From Hortaea werneckii (taxonomy: Eukaryota; Ascomycota; Dothideomycetes; Mycosphaerellales; Teratosphaeriaceae): 57,529 nt of DNA. The translations under genes were made by a program, and so were the position numbers. Within the stretch, counting starts at the first letter, position 1; each line of letters begins with the position of its first letter. Location: assembly GCA_037044905.1 (NCBI GenBank), contig JBAOKB010000098.1:1-57529 (forward strand). Reading direction: 5' to 3'. Below the pieces are notes generated by a model. That model saw only the letters and a list, made by a program, of their open reading frames with translations, did no database searches and was not told the origin of the DNA. This document shows positions 30,458 through 40,390 of the stretch, in pieces.

Positions 30458-31276
30458 ATGACCACAGCCCACAGACCCACCTTCGATCCCGCGCGAGGCA
30501 AAGAAGCCGCGCGAGGAGAAGCCTACCACCAACGCCTGCTGCCGGCGCACAAGACGCTCAAGTTCCGGCAGCAAGGGCAAGGCAGCACGGAAGAGCAACG
30601 ACGACGGGACCTGAAAGCCGAGCTGTTGAAGAACGAGTCGAAACATTTCGCGCGGAAAGAAGGGCGGGAGATTGAGGATGGAGACGAAGAGGACGAGGAA
30701 GGGGGGGATGCCGTGCAGGAGAGACGACGGATAGAAGACAGCAAACCGGATCCCGAGAACGACAGATCCGGCGCAGCGAAACGGAAATTGGGAGACAGTA
30801 GCGACGAGACACCTATACCGGGCCAACAGGGTGGGACAGAAGAAGAAGACTACGAAACGAAAAAACGCCGCGTGCTAGAAGAAAGCAAAGACATCGACGC
30901 GGACTCGGACGGATCATCCTCATCAGAGTCCGAAGACGACGATGACGAAGACGAAGAAGACGAGACCGCCGAACTAATGCGCGAACTGGCCAAAATCAAA
31001 GCCGAGCGCGCCGAAACCGCCGCAAAAGAAGCCGCGGCCAAAGCCGCAAAAGAAGAATCTCAAAGGGAGAAGGACATCGCGCTCGGCAACCCGTTATTAA
31101 ACTCGCAATTCGAGGAAGCGGGAGGGGAGTATGGGGTGAAGCGACGGTGGGACGATGATGTCGTGTTTAAGAACCAGGCACGAGGCACCGAGGAAAGGGG
31201 GAAGGAGAAAAAGTTTGTGAATGATCTGCTGCGGAGCGATTTCCATAAGCGGTTTATGGATAAGTATGTGCGGTAG
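30458..31276 (+). CDS. CWC15: Pre-mRNA splicing factor Cwc15/Cwf15
   Basis: Component of the Prp19/NineTeen-associated complex of the active spliceosome. One exon, 272 residues. The N-terminus MTTAHRPTFDPARGKEA and the C-terminus RRWDDDVVFKNQARG followed by FVNDLLRSDFHKRFMDKYVR are the two diagnostic blocks of the family; the C-terminal block contacts the catalytic core RNA. Between them is a disordered linker with acidic runs (residues about 140-170, SSSSESEDDDDEDEED) and an Ala/Lys/Glu helix (about 170-205). No membrane or targeting segment; nuclear. Length is near the family's usual 230-270. The coding strand is followed at once by an AGAG/GGGAGA purine repeat at 31288-31345. Confidence 0.97.
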   Translation: MTTAHRPTFDPARGKEAARGEAYHQRLLPAHKTLKFRQQGQGSTEEQRRRDLKAELLKNESKHFARKEGREIEDGDEEDEEGGDAVQERRRIEDSKPDPENDRSGAAKRKLGDSSDETPIPGQQGGTEEEDYETKKRRVLEESKDIDADSDGSSSSESEDDDDEDEEDETAELMRELAKIKAERAETAAKEAAAKAAKEESQREKDIALGNPLLNSQFEEAGGEYGVKRRWDDDVVFKNQARGTEERGKEKKFVNDLLRSDFHKRFMDKYVR

Positions 31277-32093
31277 AACAAGGCATCGAGAGAGAGAGAA
31301 AGTAAGAGAGGGAGAGGGAGAGGGAGAGGGAGGAAGGAAGAGAGACGGGATTGGGAGAAAGATAAGAAGCAAAAATTGGAGGCGAGTGGAGGATACGAGG
31401 TTGCCTATTTCTTACTGTGGAGGTGAGATATACCCAGGAGATTGTAACCAAATGAAGGAAAAAAATTCCAGTCTTACAAATTCACCCTTCCCGTTCTCTC
31501 TGACTCTGGCCTCCCGGATATACCGATGATGCCCGCGCCCTTCGCGCCGAACGTTAGCAGCGCAAAATTGTGGAGGACGCGTGATCGACCCTGAGCGCAA
31601 AGCGGGGAAAAAGAAAAAAAAAAGCCGCAAAAGAACAAAGAACTCTCTGTGATCAGATGCCACCCGGGGCGGTGGCAAGAAAGTAAGTGCCGCAGTCACC
31701 ACGTCTCAACATCTTTCCATTTAATCCAGGAGAAAAAGGGGCTCCATGGGGGAACAACGACAAGCTTGAGAAGAATCCATTTTCCACAAAAGTTGGAACA
31801 TTTTCATACAGGCCGTCAACTAAAAAGCATGCTGCTTTCTTTTTCCCGGCCCATTCTCTCTTGTGGTATTCCCCAAAAACGCCTCTTTAAACCCAATCGC
31901 ACAAGTATGCAGTTCTTCGAATCTGGTGTGTGTGTGTGTGCGTGTGGGTTCAGCTCCCCCCAAGTCCCATACCCTTTACTACAATCCAGCTTTGTCTCCG
32001 TCTTTCCCAGCCTATCCCTCTTCGTGCGGAAGGACAGCATTCATACATGAATACGTCAGGTCGTTGGGGGGGGATGGGGAACGCACTGCCGCA
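31277..32093. other. Intergenic between convergent CWC15 and the tandem SUMO-like gene
   Basis: 817 bp of two facing 3' regions. A purine-only tract of GAGAGA/GGGAGA units covers 31288-31345, an A-rich stretch 31600-31625, and a (TG)n run 31926-31945. No gene seen. Confidence 0.55.
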
Positions 32094-33240
32094 TCAACCC
32101 GCGATGCAGAACATGTGCACGACGATGACGGAGCGGTTCTTCATGCCCATCTGTAAACGGGGGAAAAATCTTCGTTAGCATCCTTTATCTGTGCTCTTTC
32201 CTCCGAAATCGGGGTGATGTTCGGATATGCTGAAAGAGCTGCCGGAAAGGGCATGAAAAATTAGAGACCAAAAGGCAAGGGCAAAAAAAAAAAAAGAAGA
32301 AGAAGAAGAAGAAGAAGAAGAAGAAGAAGAAGAAAGAGGAGGAGGAGGAGGAGGAGGAGATTTAAGGGGGGGGGGGGGGGGGGGGGGGGGGTAAGAAAAA
32401 GCATAGTCCTCACCTCTTCAGCCGTATCCCCGCCATCAACCCTCTCGCCCCCAAAGAAGAAGAACAACCCCCCAACCTCGTACCCGACTTCACGCGCATA
32501 AGCCCGCATCGCGCCCTTCAACGGCTCCCTGAACCCGACCTCAATCGCGGTAAGCTTGCCATTGGGATCCTGGGAATGCAGACGCAGGGACTTCTTGCCC
32601 GTCCCGGCGCCGGTGTAGGGGACGTGGCCATCGAAGACGACGGCGGCGGGGGAGGAAGACGGGTAGCCGTTGGTCTTGCAGCGGGCGCATTTGAGGCCGG
32701 GGGTGTTGGAGAAGGCTTTGATGCTGAGGGATTGGTTGTGCAGGAGTGCGGGGAAGATCTGTGGAGGGGAGAGAAGCAGGGCGAGGGTGTGGTTAGCTTT
32801 GGTTCGGGATGGGATAACGAGTGGTCGAGAGGTTGTTTACAAAGGGGTTTAGGAACGGGGAAAGGGGGGATGAGGACACGAACCTTCTTCGGGGTATCCT
32901 CCGCAGCCAGCTTCTTGCCGTCGGCCTTGAAGCGGATCTTCTCCGGATCGCGACAGACGGTGCAGGTGTGGGCCTTGAACGTATCGAAGACGTTCTTGAA
33001 AGAGGCGTACAGACCGAGGGTGAACAGCACGCCGGAGTCGTCGACGTCGTGGGCGTCCTTGACGACGATGGAGACAGTGTGGTTCTCAGCCGAGACCTCG
33101 TAATGTGTGTCCTTGGCCATGACCCTGTCGCGCTTCATGGCCTCGTAGTCGTAGCCGTGGAAAGGAGGCGACGTCGCGGGGGTACGGTAGGGCGCCAGAG
33201 ACCCGTCGGTCTCGGTGCTGGAGCTGCGAGAGGTCGGCAT
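32094..33240 (-). CDS. Small protein with two tandem SUMO/ubiquitin-like domains
   Basis: Three exons: 32884-33240, 32414-32758 and 32094-32150; phase-0 introns of 125 and 263 nt; 252 residues from ATG 33240 (an in-frame ATG at 33261 is the alternative). Two stretches read like SUMO folds. In copy 1 (about 54-135), SIVVKDAHDVDD, a helix ASFKNVFDTFKAH, then IRFKADGKKLAAEDTPKK and LSIKA. In copy 2 (about 175-247), SLRLHSQDPNGKLTAIEVGF, helix EPLKGAMRAYAREVGYE, LFFFFGGERVDGGDTAEE and NRSVIVVHM. The F-x-x-D/G-G-x-x-(L/V)-x-x-x-DT pattern matches SUMO and the Rad60/Esc2/NIP45 SUMO-like domains. A linker carries CARCK. The end, CIAG, lacks the diglycine needed for conjugation, so it would act as a binding module. 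Fold assignment is by eye. Exon structure is supported by frame agreement at every junction. Confidence 0.72.
32283..32391 (+). repeat. Compound polypurine microsatellite in an intron: A13, (GAA)n, (AGG)n, G26
   Basis: The plus strand has A13 (32283-32295), about 12 GAA units (32296-32333), AGG units (32338-32359) and 26 consecutive G (32366-32391). It lies inside intron 2 of the minus-strand SUMO-like gene, so the transcript has a pyrimidine tract of about 110 nt with 26 C. The G run length may be a sequencing estimate. Confidence 0.9.
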
Positions 33241-34172
33241 GTTGAGTTTGAAAATGACCATGGATGAAGGCTGTGAACTGGGGGTTTGCCACTTAGGTAG
33301 GTTGAGGGAAGGTTTTAAAGTGAGAGGCCAGAGTGAAGAAAGAGAGGAAGGAGGTATTGAAAGAGGAGAGAAGGAAGAGCAAGAGTAGATGTGTGTGTTG
33401 AGGGAGAAGATGTAGGTAGAGAAGTGGAGAGAAGTATGAAAGTCCAAGAAGAGGAGTCAAACAGCGTTTGCACATGAAAATCCGCACACACGACACACCG
33501 TCACTGGAATTCTTCCCGCGTATTCACATGCTGTCGCCTAAAAGACGCCGCTGCACGGCAAAGTAACAGTCCGAGAAAGGTGGCGAAACCCTCCTCATCC
33601 ATGTCAGAAATCGACCGCCGCCGTTGTGAATGCCCGATCGAGAGACAAAATGACGACTCGCTGATCAGTGGTGCCCCCAAATCAACCCGAACTTCGCTAT
33701 CAGTCCGTCGTCACGTGTCGAGAAACTATTCCGCCAATAGCTGGCGGTGTGCCTAACAGTGGCCTAGGAAGCCGCAGCCTAGCTCTGCATTCACGCACGA
33801 TACCGCTAAGGCAATAGCCGATGCCAGCCTTGCCTCCTCTTCCGAGCAGATCGACGGGCATATTTGACGTCCAGAGGTTCCGTGAATCGTCCTCTAAGGA
33901 AAGGAGGGCGAAAGATCGTTGCTTTATAGTTTTACGCCCCAGGGCATTGCACTCATTGTGCTTCGCGAAGCCTTGTCAGCACCGTGCCGGGCTTAATCTT
34001 CGAATGGCTCTTCGTAATTTTCAGCGGCGTAAGCAGGAAGCCGTAGGCCCAACAAACCTTCCTAGCTTGCCGCTGTCCATTCGCCACCGTCACCTTATAG
34101 CCATTCCAGCCATTCGCGCTCATTATTAATCAGTAGAAATTCTTCTAAATGCCAAAAAAAAAAAAAAAAGGA
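33241..34172. other. Intergenic: SUMO-like gene promoter and MTG1 3' end
   Basis: The first 220 bp are pyrimidine-rich on the minus strand (CTCTTT runs) and are probably the leader of the SUMO-like gene. An A16 run is at about 34157-34172, directly after the MTG1 stop codon on the minus strand. No gene seen between 33480 and 34150. Confidence 0.5.
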
Positions 34173-35423
34173 TCAGGCACCAGACCCCCCACTCCGTCTA
34201 CTCCTCGCCCTAGCCCTCGCGGCCTCCTTAGCAACCTTCCGCATCTGACTCTGGCTCTTCGCACCCTCCCCATCCGCACCTCCCCCCATCCCATCCTTAT
34301 ACCTTTCCAACGCCTGCTCAGAAACCTCATCCAGGACAAACCTTCCTAGATGACCGGCCCGCCAGCGCTGCACCATCCACAGGGCCGCAGCCTCCAGATC
34401 CGGATCGCCACCTTTCAACAATCTCCCCGTCTTCCGTGCCATAGCGTCCAGCAGCGCGAAGATCTCGTTTGTAGGGTGATGGTATTGGGCGTAGAGACTC
34501 GGGTCGACGAGGTTGAGATGATAGAGTAGGAAATCGGCGAGGAGGAAGGGCGGGATGATGGTGTCTTTGACGCAGCCGCAGAGGGCGAGCTTGAGCATGT
34601 GGTCGGCGGAGGGGACGTAGGGGATGAAGACGCCGGGCGTGTCGAGGAGGTAGACGCCTGCTGTTCCACCGGCGCTAGCGGGACCACCAGCTGGGTTGTT
34701 TGAGGAGGTGGGAGAAGGAGGTTCCGGGTCGATGATCTTGACGCCCGTGCCGATCTTGCGCGTGATGCCCGGCTGGGCACCGGTATGAGCAACTTTGCCC
34801 CGGCCGGTGCCTTCGCGGCGGAGGGCGTTAAGGAGGGAGGATTTGCCGATGTTGGGCATGCCGACGACGAGGAGGTGGGAACCGGTCAGGGCGGCGCGGG
34901 CTTGGGCGGCGCTGCGGACATGGCGGAGGATGGTCTTGGCATCTTTGTGGGAGCGGTGGTCGGAGAAGAGGACGGGGGAGGGGGAGTGGAAGGAGCGGAG
35001 GAGAGAATGGGTCTTTTTGGATTGCACTTACCTCAGCGGATGTTTTTCTCTACGGATATAGGGGTGTGTGCAGATGGGGAAGGTGGAGGGGAGACTGGAG
35101 AGGAAAAAACTACCTAACTTGGAAGGTAGGTATGTATGAAAGGAAAGACCTACCTTCTCTTCGGTCGCTCTGTCCTGATCCGGAGGCGTGCCTAGGTCCT
35201 TCTTGGTGTAGACGACGACGCGCTCCCGGCCCCGCAGCGCCTCTTCGAACATGGGATTGCGGCTGGTGAGAGGGATGCGGTAGTCGCGGCACTCGATGAC
35301 CAGGTCGATCTGGGAGAGCAGGGTGCGCATCTTAGCGAGACCGGCGGCGTGGTGACCCAAGTAGTAGGAGCGCGGAAGGGAGGACGGGGTGGGAAAGGCC
35401 AGACGGGGTTGGAAGGCGGCCAT
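34173..35423 (-). CDS. MTG1: Mitochondrial ribosome-assembly GTPase Mtg1
   Basis: Circularly permuted GTPase of the YlqF/RbgA group, acting in late assembly of the mitochondrial large ribosomal subunit at the inner membrane. Exon 1 is 35154-35423, the intron 35013-35152 with the donor base at 35153, exon 2 34173-35012; 369 residues. The G motifs appear in permuted order: G4 YTKKDL (72-77), then G1 GMPNIGKSS (141-149), switch region GAQPGITRKI (168-177) and G3 DTPG (214-217). DYRIPLTSRNP at 47-57 is the family's N-terminal signature. A Pro/Ser/Gly/Asn-rich insertion (186-208) separates G2 and G3. The acceptor is taken at AAAAAG before ACC CAT because it gives the conserved PSPVLFSDHRS context; an earlier AG would bring in a stop. 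The N-terminus has Arg/Ser but no strongly acidic residue until about 40, compatible with a presequence. Confidence 0.93.
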
Positions 35424-35929
35424 GATGGGATTCGCAACGCCGATGCAATTGGAACCAGATTTAGGGACTTGGTAGAAACATGGACATGGCGGCCGCTACC
35501 GTGAGAGGAGCGAGCGTATCGTGATGATCGATGGCGTTCATACAGTTACGGGGGCAGTTGGGGGCATGGCAAACACGCGAGACCGAAGGCATGGGTGTGG
35601 TTTGAGGATCCCGTTTCCCGGCTGGCCGACCCAGCCCGACGGGTGAACTGCTGGTCTGTGCAGACCAAGATGACGACAATGGACATTCGGCTTTGATGAA
35701 CTCGAGAAAGCACACCTTTTCCTACATGCGCTGCTTGTCGTCTCACTGTCCTGCAGCATCCATTGACCTGATCGCGTAGTCTATGCGATCAGCAACAGCC
35801 ATGTTAACAGATCAGATAGGACACCCAACGCGGCGGCCAGACACGGATACCTGAAGCAACCATACATCTTGATTAGTCGGAAAAAGAGCTGTATATACTT
35901 GAGGGAAGTACCCAGGATAGGTTGACAGC
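35424..35929. other. Intergenic: divergent MTG1 / POL4 promoter region
   Basis: 506 bp between divergent starts. Small open frames on the minus strand (35461-35759) have no motif. Nothing further seen. Confidence 0.55.
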
Positions 35930-38149
35930 ATGGATGCCGCCCATCCTCTGTCCTCACAGACATTCTCTTCATCGCCATGGCCTCACAAAGCGGACCTGGA
36001 CCTGAGTAGTTGTCCACCCATCTTTGTATCTGCAACCTACTTTGACTCGGACGACTTGCATGATCTCGAAGATGACTTGGCCGAGGCAGGCGCAACTTTA
36101 ACATATGATGCTCGAGAGGCGGGCATCGTGATGACGAAGGTGCTGAAGCCGAAAAGGGTGCAGTTTGATCTGCGGGCAAGGGGTGTGTGGACAGAAGAGG
36201 TAAAAGCGGAGGAGCCGGCTGGAGAAGGGGACGGGTTGTCGAAGAAACGGCGAAAGGTGTCTAAGGCGGAGAAAGACGGGAAAACTCAGCAAGCTGCGAT
36301 CCCACTTGACGACGAAAGTACTGAGAGTGAGTCGGAGATTGCTGCGAGAGCGACGAGAAAGGGAGAGGATGAGGTCGATCGGCCACATCGGCATGGAGAG
36401 AATCAGAAGCATGCATTACGGATACAACCAGTCGCGTCGTCTAAGGGTAATGGGATCGTTAATGTCGTGAGAGTGGACTGGTTTGAGCAATCTCGTCAGT
36501 CTGGAGCAATACTGCCGCTTCATGATTTTTTAGTACTACGATGCCGGCGTATTGAGCGACCTCTTAACGCACTACCTCCTGAAACAGGCAGTTCTTGGAA
36601 GGCGATACAAGCTTCTTCCAGTCAGACCATCACAATGCAATCTACGTCCAATACCAAAGCCCACCACATTCTCGCCCGCGCAAAAGAAGATGCCTCTCAG
36701 CCCTCAAAAACAGCAGATCATTTCGGCAAGCGGCAATTCGGCTCGAAGCACCAACCTCCTTCATCAGCTACCTCATGGTCTGGAGGCCATAGCAGAGATC
36801 ACAAGACCGCCCATCTCCTCCACAAAACCACAACCGAAGACGACGAGAACGGCACCTCCGACCTCCCCCCGATGCCGGACTGGGTTCAAGCCGGCATTAA
36901 GTATGCCTGCCAACGCTCTACTCCGCGGGAGAGTCCCAACAAACCCTTCATCGAGCAGCTCAAAAAGATCCGGACCGCCCGGCTCCTAACCAACGACGAG
37001 ATCGGCGTACGCGCCTACTCAACCAGCATCGCCGCCCTAGCCGCCCATCCCCACCGGATCCAATCTCCACGGGAAATCATCGCCCTACCCGGCTGCGACG
37101 CCAAAATCGCCAACCTCTTCGTCGAACACACCAACTCCAGCACCGGCACGATCCAAGCCGTCACCGACCTCGAAACCGACCCGGACCTGCACATCCTGTC
37201 CCACTTCTACGACATCTGGGGCGTCGGCGCCACCACAGCCCGGGACTTCTACTTCGCCCGGGGATGGCGCGACCTCGACGACATCGTCGAGTACGGCTGG
37301 TCGAGCCTATCGCGCGTGCAGCAGATCGGCGTGAAATACTACGAAGAGTTCCTGGACCCGATCCCCCGGGCCGAAGTCCGCGCGATCGCGGACGTCATCC
37401 ACGCCCACGCGGTCAAGGTACGGGATGAGGGGATCCAATCGCTCCTCGTAGGCGGGTATCGTCGCGGCAAAGAAGCTTGCGGGGATGTGGATATCATCGT
37501 CTCGCACCCGGATGAGCGGAAGACGGAGGGGCTGGTTACGGATTTGGTTTCTAGTCTGGAGGAGGAGGAGTGGATCACGCATACGCTGTTGCTGTCGCTG
37601 CAGAGTACGCAGCGCGGACAGCAGACGTTGCCGTTCCGGACTAGCTCCAGCAGCGGCGGTGGTGGGAGCGCCACGGGGTCGCATAGCGGGTTTGATACGC
37701 TTGATAAGGCGCTCGTGGTCTGGCAGGATCCCAGATGGGAAGACGAGAAGGCCTCCAATGCCTCAGTCTCCGCCCCTACCGATGATGAGTACAAGGCGAA
37801 ATTGAAGTCGAAGAAGAACCCAAACATCCACCGCCGCGTCGACATCATCATCGCGCCCTGGCGATGCGTCGGATGCGCGGTACTAAGCTGGTCAGGGGAA
37901 ACAACCTTTCAACGAGATTTACGACGATACTGTAAAGAGGTTCGGGGGTGGAAATTCGATAGTAGTGGGATCCGACAGTACGGGACGGGGGAGGTGGTTG
38001 ATGTTGAGGGTAAGAAGACAGCAGGGGCTGGTGGTGATGGGCAGGAGGAGGGGAAGGGCAAGGCGGAGGGGATGGAAGAGGCGGAACGGAGGGTTTTTGA
38101 GGCGTTGGAGCTTGAGTATCGGAGGCCGGAGGAGAGGTGTACGGGGTAA
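35930..38149 (+). CDS. POL4: DNA polymerase family X (Pol IV/lambda/mu type)
   Basis: Nuclear gap-filling polymerase of non-homologous end joining and base-excision repair. One exon, 739 residues. An N-terminal BRCT domain begins at about 29 (PPIFVSATYF, DLAEAGATL) but is interrupted at about 85-170 by a charged insertion with the NLS-like KKRRKVSK, and resumes with NVVRVDWFEQSRQSGAILPL. A disordered linker follows to about 320. The 8-kDa domain holds the helix-hairpin-helix region ALPGCDAKIANLF, a second HhH is IWGVGATTARDFYF. The palm shows GGYRRGKEACGDVDIIVSHP with catalytic Asp519 and Asp521, and RRVDIIIAP with Asp638, so all three metal ligands are present. SWSGETTFQRDLRRYC and GWKFDSSGI are the thumb motifs. 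A Ser/Gly-rich loop (about 565-580) and a Gly/Lys/Glu insertion (about 690-715) are unusual extras. Assigned to POL4 by BRCT plus Pol X in a fungus. Confidence 0.94.
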   Translation: MDAAHPLSSQTFSSSPWPHKADLDLSSCPPIFVSATYFDSDDLHDLEDDLAEAGATLTYDAREAGIVMTKVLKPKRVQFDLRARGVWTEEVKAEEPAGEGDGLSKKRRKVSKAEKDGKTQQAAIPLDDESTESESEIAARATRKGEDEVDRPHRHGENQKHALRIQPVASSKGNGIVNVVRVDWFEQSRQSGAILPLHDFLVLRCRRIERPLNALPPETGSSWKAIQASSSQTITMQSTSNTKAHHILARAKEDASQPSKTADHFGKRQFGSKHQPPSSATSWSGGHSRDHKTAHLLHKTTTEDDENGTSDLPPMPDWVQAGIKYACQRSTPRESPNKPFIEQLKKIRTARLLTNDEIGVRAYSTSIAALAAHPHRIQSPREIIALPGCDAKIANLFVEHTNSSTGTIQAVTDLETDPDLHILSHFYDIWGVGATTARDFYFARGWRDLDDIVEYGWSSLSRVQQIGVKYYEEFLDPIPRAEVRAIADVIHAHAVKVRDEGIQSLLVGGYRRGKEACGDVDIIVSHPDERKTEGLVTDLVSSLEEEEWITHTLLLSLQSTQRGQQTLPFRTSSSSGGGGSATGSHSGFDTLDKALVVWQDPRWEDEKASNASVSAPTDDEYKAKLKSKKNPNIHRRVDIIIAPWRCVGCAVLSWSGETTFQRDLRRYCKEVRGWKFDSSGIRQYGTGEVVDVEGKKTAGAGGDGQEEGKGKAEGMEEAERRVFEALELEYRRPEERCTG

Positions 38150-39292
38150 GGACGCTATTCGTTTGTGAGAAGGGAGAGGCTGGATCAGCTAGAGAGGGGG
38201 AAGGATGGAGCAGCAGTAGGAGGTTGGAGTGGGGAGGGGGCCGTGGTCTTGTTCCATACCCTCTCCAGTTCTCTTTCTATCACCGAGCATATGTAGGAAG
38301 ACCTTGGTTCCCCTCCAATTCGTAGGTAGCCATATGCTCTTAATTTCTTGAGTCCTGACTGAGTATCCGAAAGGTTTATGAAGTCCCCGTCCGCAGATGC
38401 CAACGAGGCGGCCCATCTCATCCCTTCTCGAAGGCGATCCCGAGAATCTTACCTAAGAGGAGTAATTGAAAGACGTCTTCCCACTAGGTTTTAGTGCAAA
38501 TGATAACTGTAATATCTTTTTGGCTAGATACCTTTCAGAGAGCCACGGCGCACTCGCATTCATTGCCATGTGAACTTGGACGGTAAAACATAAGCATAAG
38601 CAAGTCCATGCTTCTCTCATAAGCTAAAAGCAATTCCACCCAAACCAAGCGATATGATTGGCTAGCATGCGCATAATACTAGCGGATGGGCGTCGGGAGG
38701 TGTTGGAGTTGAATTTAAGCGTAAGTGTATTTTCTTGAAAGACTAGACGTCGTGTCTCTTCTTCTATAATGAAATTCCTCTACGTTTGGGACGGAAAGAT
38801 GTCTTCCGACAGGGATCAAAGGGATATCACCGCAGGAACGGATGGTATCTGGACGGACTTTGATGCAGGAGCGTTCGACAGAGGACAGGGGTGAGCCAAG
38901 GAACGAATGACGTAGATCCAGTTGGCTGTACGCGTCCCTGCGTGTTTCAGGGTATACTACATACTTTGTAGTATATCACTTGGGTTGTTGAAAATGTTCA
39001 AGTCATTGCAACTATGTACTGGTGACTCTATCACTCTCAAGTCAAACACCAAGACAGCTGGATCGTTGATGAATATTGGCGCTTAACGGTAGACGCTTGA
39101 ACGGAAACTGTATCTAGAACCCTGCCCCATTGCGTCTCTACCGCCACATCGCAGCGAAACATATCACCGCCTGCCAGGAACTGGACTAAACCAAATTGGA
39201 AGGTTAATACAAAGGCAAGAAGAAGGTAAAGAAACCAAAATTTAAGCAAGATACAAAAAGAAAAGGAGAAAAAAAAAAAAAGTGTGGGCAAG
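38150..39292. other. Intergenic: POL4 3' end and GH43 promoter
   Basis: 1.1 kb without a gene. The 100 bp before the GH43 start codon are A/G-rich, with A13 at about 39270-39282, an unusual leader for a translated gene but not disqualifying. Confidence 0.5.
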
Positions 39293-40390
39293 ATGGTCCT
39301 CTACAACACTTCCTGCCTCGACATCTCCCGCACCCACACCCCAGACCCCTGGATAACCTACTCCCCATACACGCGCAAATTCTACCTGACCCACACCGGC
39401 AACGACAGGATCCCCATGTGGGACGCGCGCTCACTCATGGACTTCTACGCCAATCCGAACCGAGGACCTATATACATGGCCTCACCCAACGGGGGACCGC
39501 AAAGCGAGCGGCTCTGGGCACCCGAACTCCACGCGCTGCGGGGGCGATGGTACATCTACTTCGCGGGAGCGGACAAGGCGATAGGGAACCGGAGTCATAG
39601 GATGTACGTACTTGGCGGGCCACCGGCGGAGGAGGATCCGCATGCGGGGGTGTGGGAGCTGTTGGGGCCTATCAGGGGGATGGAGATGGGACAGTGGGCG
39701 ATTGACGGGACGGTGTTTGAGGTCGGCGGAGAGATGTATTTCTGTTATTCAGGGTGGCCGAGGAAAGAGATGAGTCCGACGGGGTGGGAGGAAAGGAGTG
39801 AGTCGTTGCAGCAACTATTCCTGATCCGGCTCGCGGATCCCGTGACGGCGTGTAGTGAGGCGGTGATGATTTCGCATCCGACGGAGGCGTGGGAGAGACT
39901 CGGGGAGCGGGGACCGGCGATTAATGAGGGGCCGCAGTGGCTGGAGTCGCCGACGGGTCAGTGGAGGGGGATCGTGTTTTCGTGTTCTGCGAGCTGGACG
40001 AAGGAGTATAAGATGGCTACATTGCAATATTTGGGAGGTGGGAGAGATCCATTAGATCCGGAATCATGGCAGAAGAGCGAGAAGCCGCTGATTCAGAATC
40101 GCGAGGACGGGATTGGGCCTTATGGGCCCGGACATGGATGCTTTTTGCATGGGGCTGATGGAGAGACGGTAGCGTTATTTCATGCGACGGATCAAGAGAC
40201 GGACGGGAATCAGAATCGGCGGTGTCGGATGCAACGAGTGCGGTGGACGCCGGCAGGTCCGGATATGGGTGGATATGTTGGAGCCAGTACGAAAGATGTC
40301 GATGTCTTCTTGCAAGGATCTCGGAAGGAAGGACAAAAGAATGAGATGCGTGGTCTGAGGGGATTGGTGCATGCTGTCAAGGGTGTTTAG
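39293..40390 (+). CDS. Glycoside hydrolase family 43-like enzyme, no signal peptide
   Basis: Five-bladed beta-propeller glycosidase; GH43 members remove arabinose or xylose from plant cell-wall polysaccharides. One exon, 365 residues, from ATG 39293 (a GTG at 39284 is not used). The three expected acidic residues are present: Asp18 in HTPDPWI (general base), Asp138 in WAIDGTVFE (pKa modulator) and Glu212 in INEGPQW (acid). SERLWAPELHALRGRWYIYF and GPYGPGHGCF are further family blocks. There is no N-terminal signal peptide, so the enzyme is predicted intracellular; an upstream exon that would add one was looked for and not found in the A-rich leader. Related signal-less GH43 proteins are thought to act on imported oligosaccharides. 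Exact substrate is unknown. Confidence 0.9.
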   Translation: MVLYNTSCLDISRTHTPDPWITYSPYTRKFYLTHTGNDRIPMWDARSLMDFYANPNRGPIYMASPNGGPQSERLWAPELHALRGRWYIYFAGADKAIGNRSHRMYVLGGPPAEEDPHAGVWELLGPIRGMEMGQWAIDGTVFEVGGEMYFCYSGWPRKEMSPTGWEERSESLQQLFLIRLADPVTACSEAVMISHPTEAWERLGERGPAINEGPQWLESPTGQWRGIVFSCSASWTKEYKMATLQYLGGGRDPLDPESWQKSEKPLIQNREDGIGPYGPGHGCFLHGADGETVALFHATDQETDGNQNRRCRMQRVRWTPAGPDMGGYVGASTKDVDVFLQGSRKEGQKNEMRGLRGLVHAVKGV

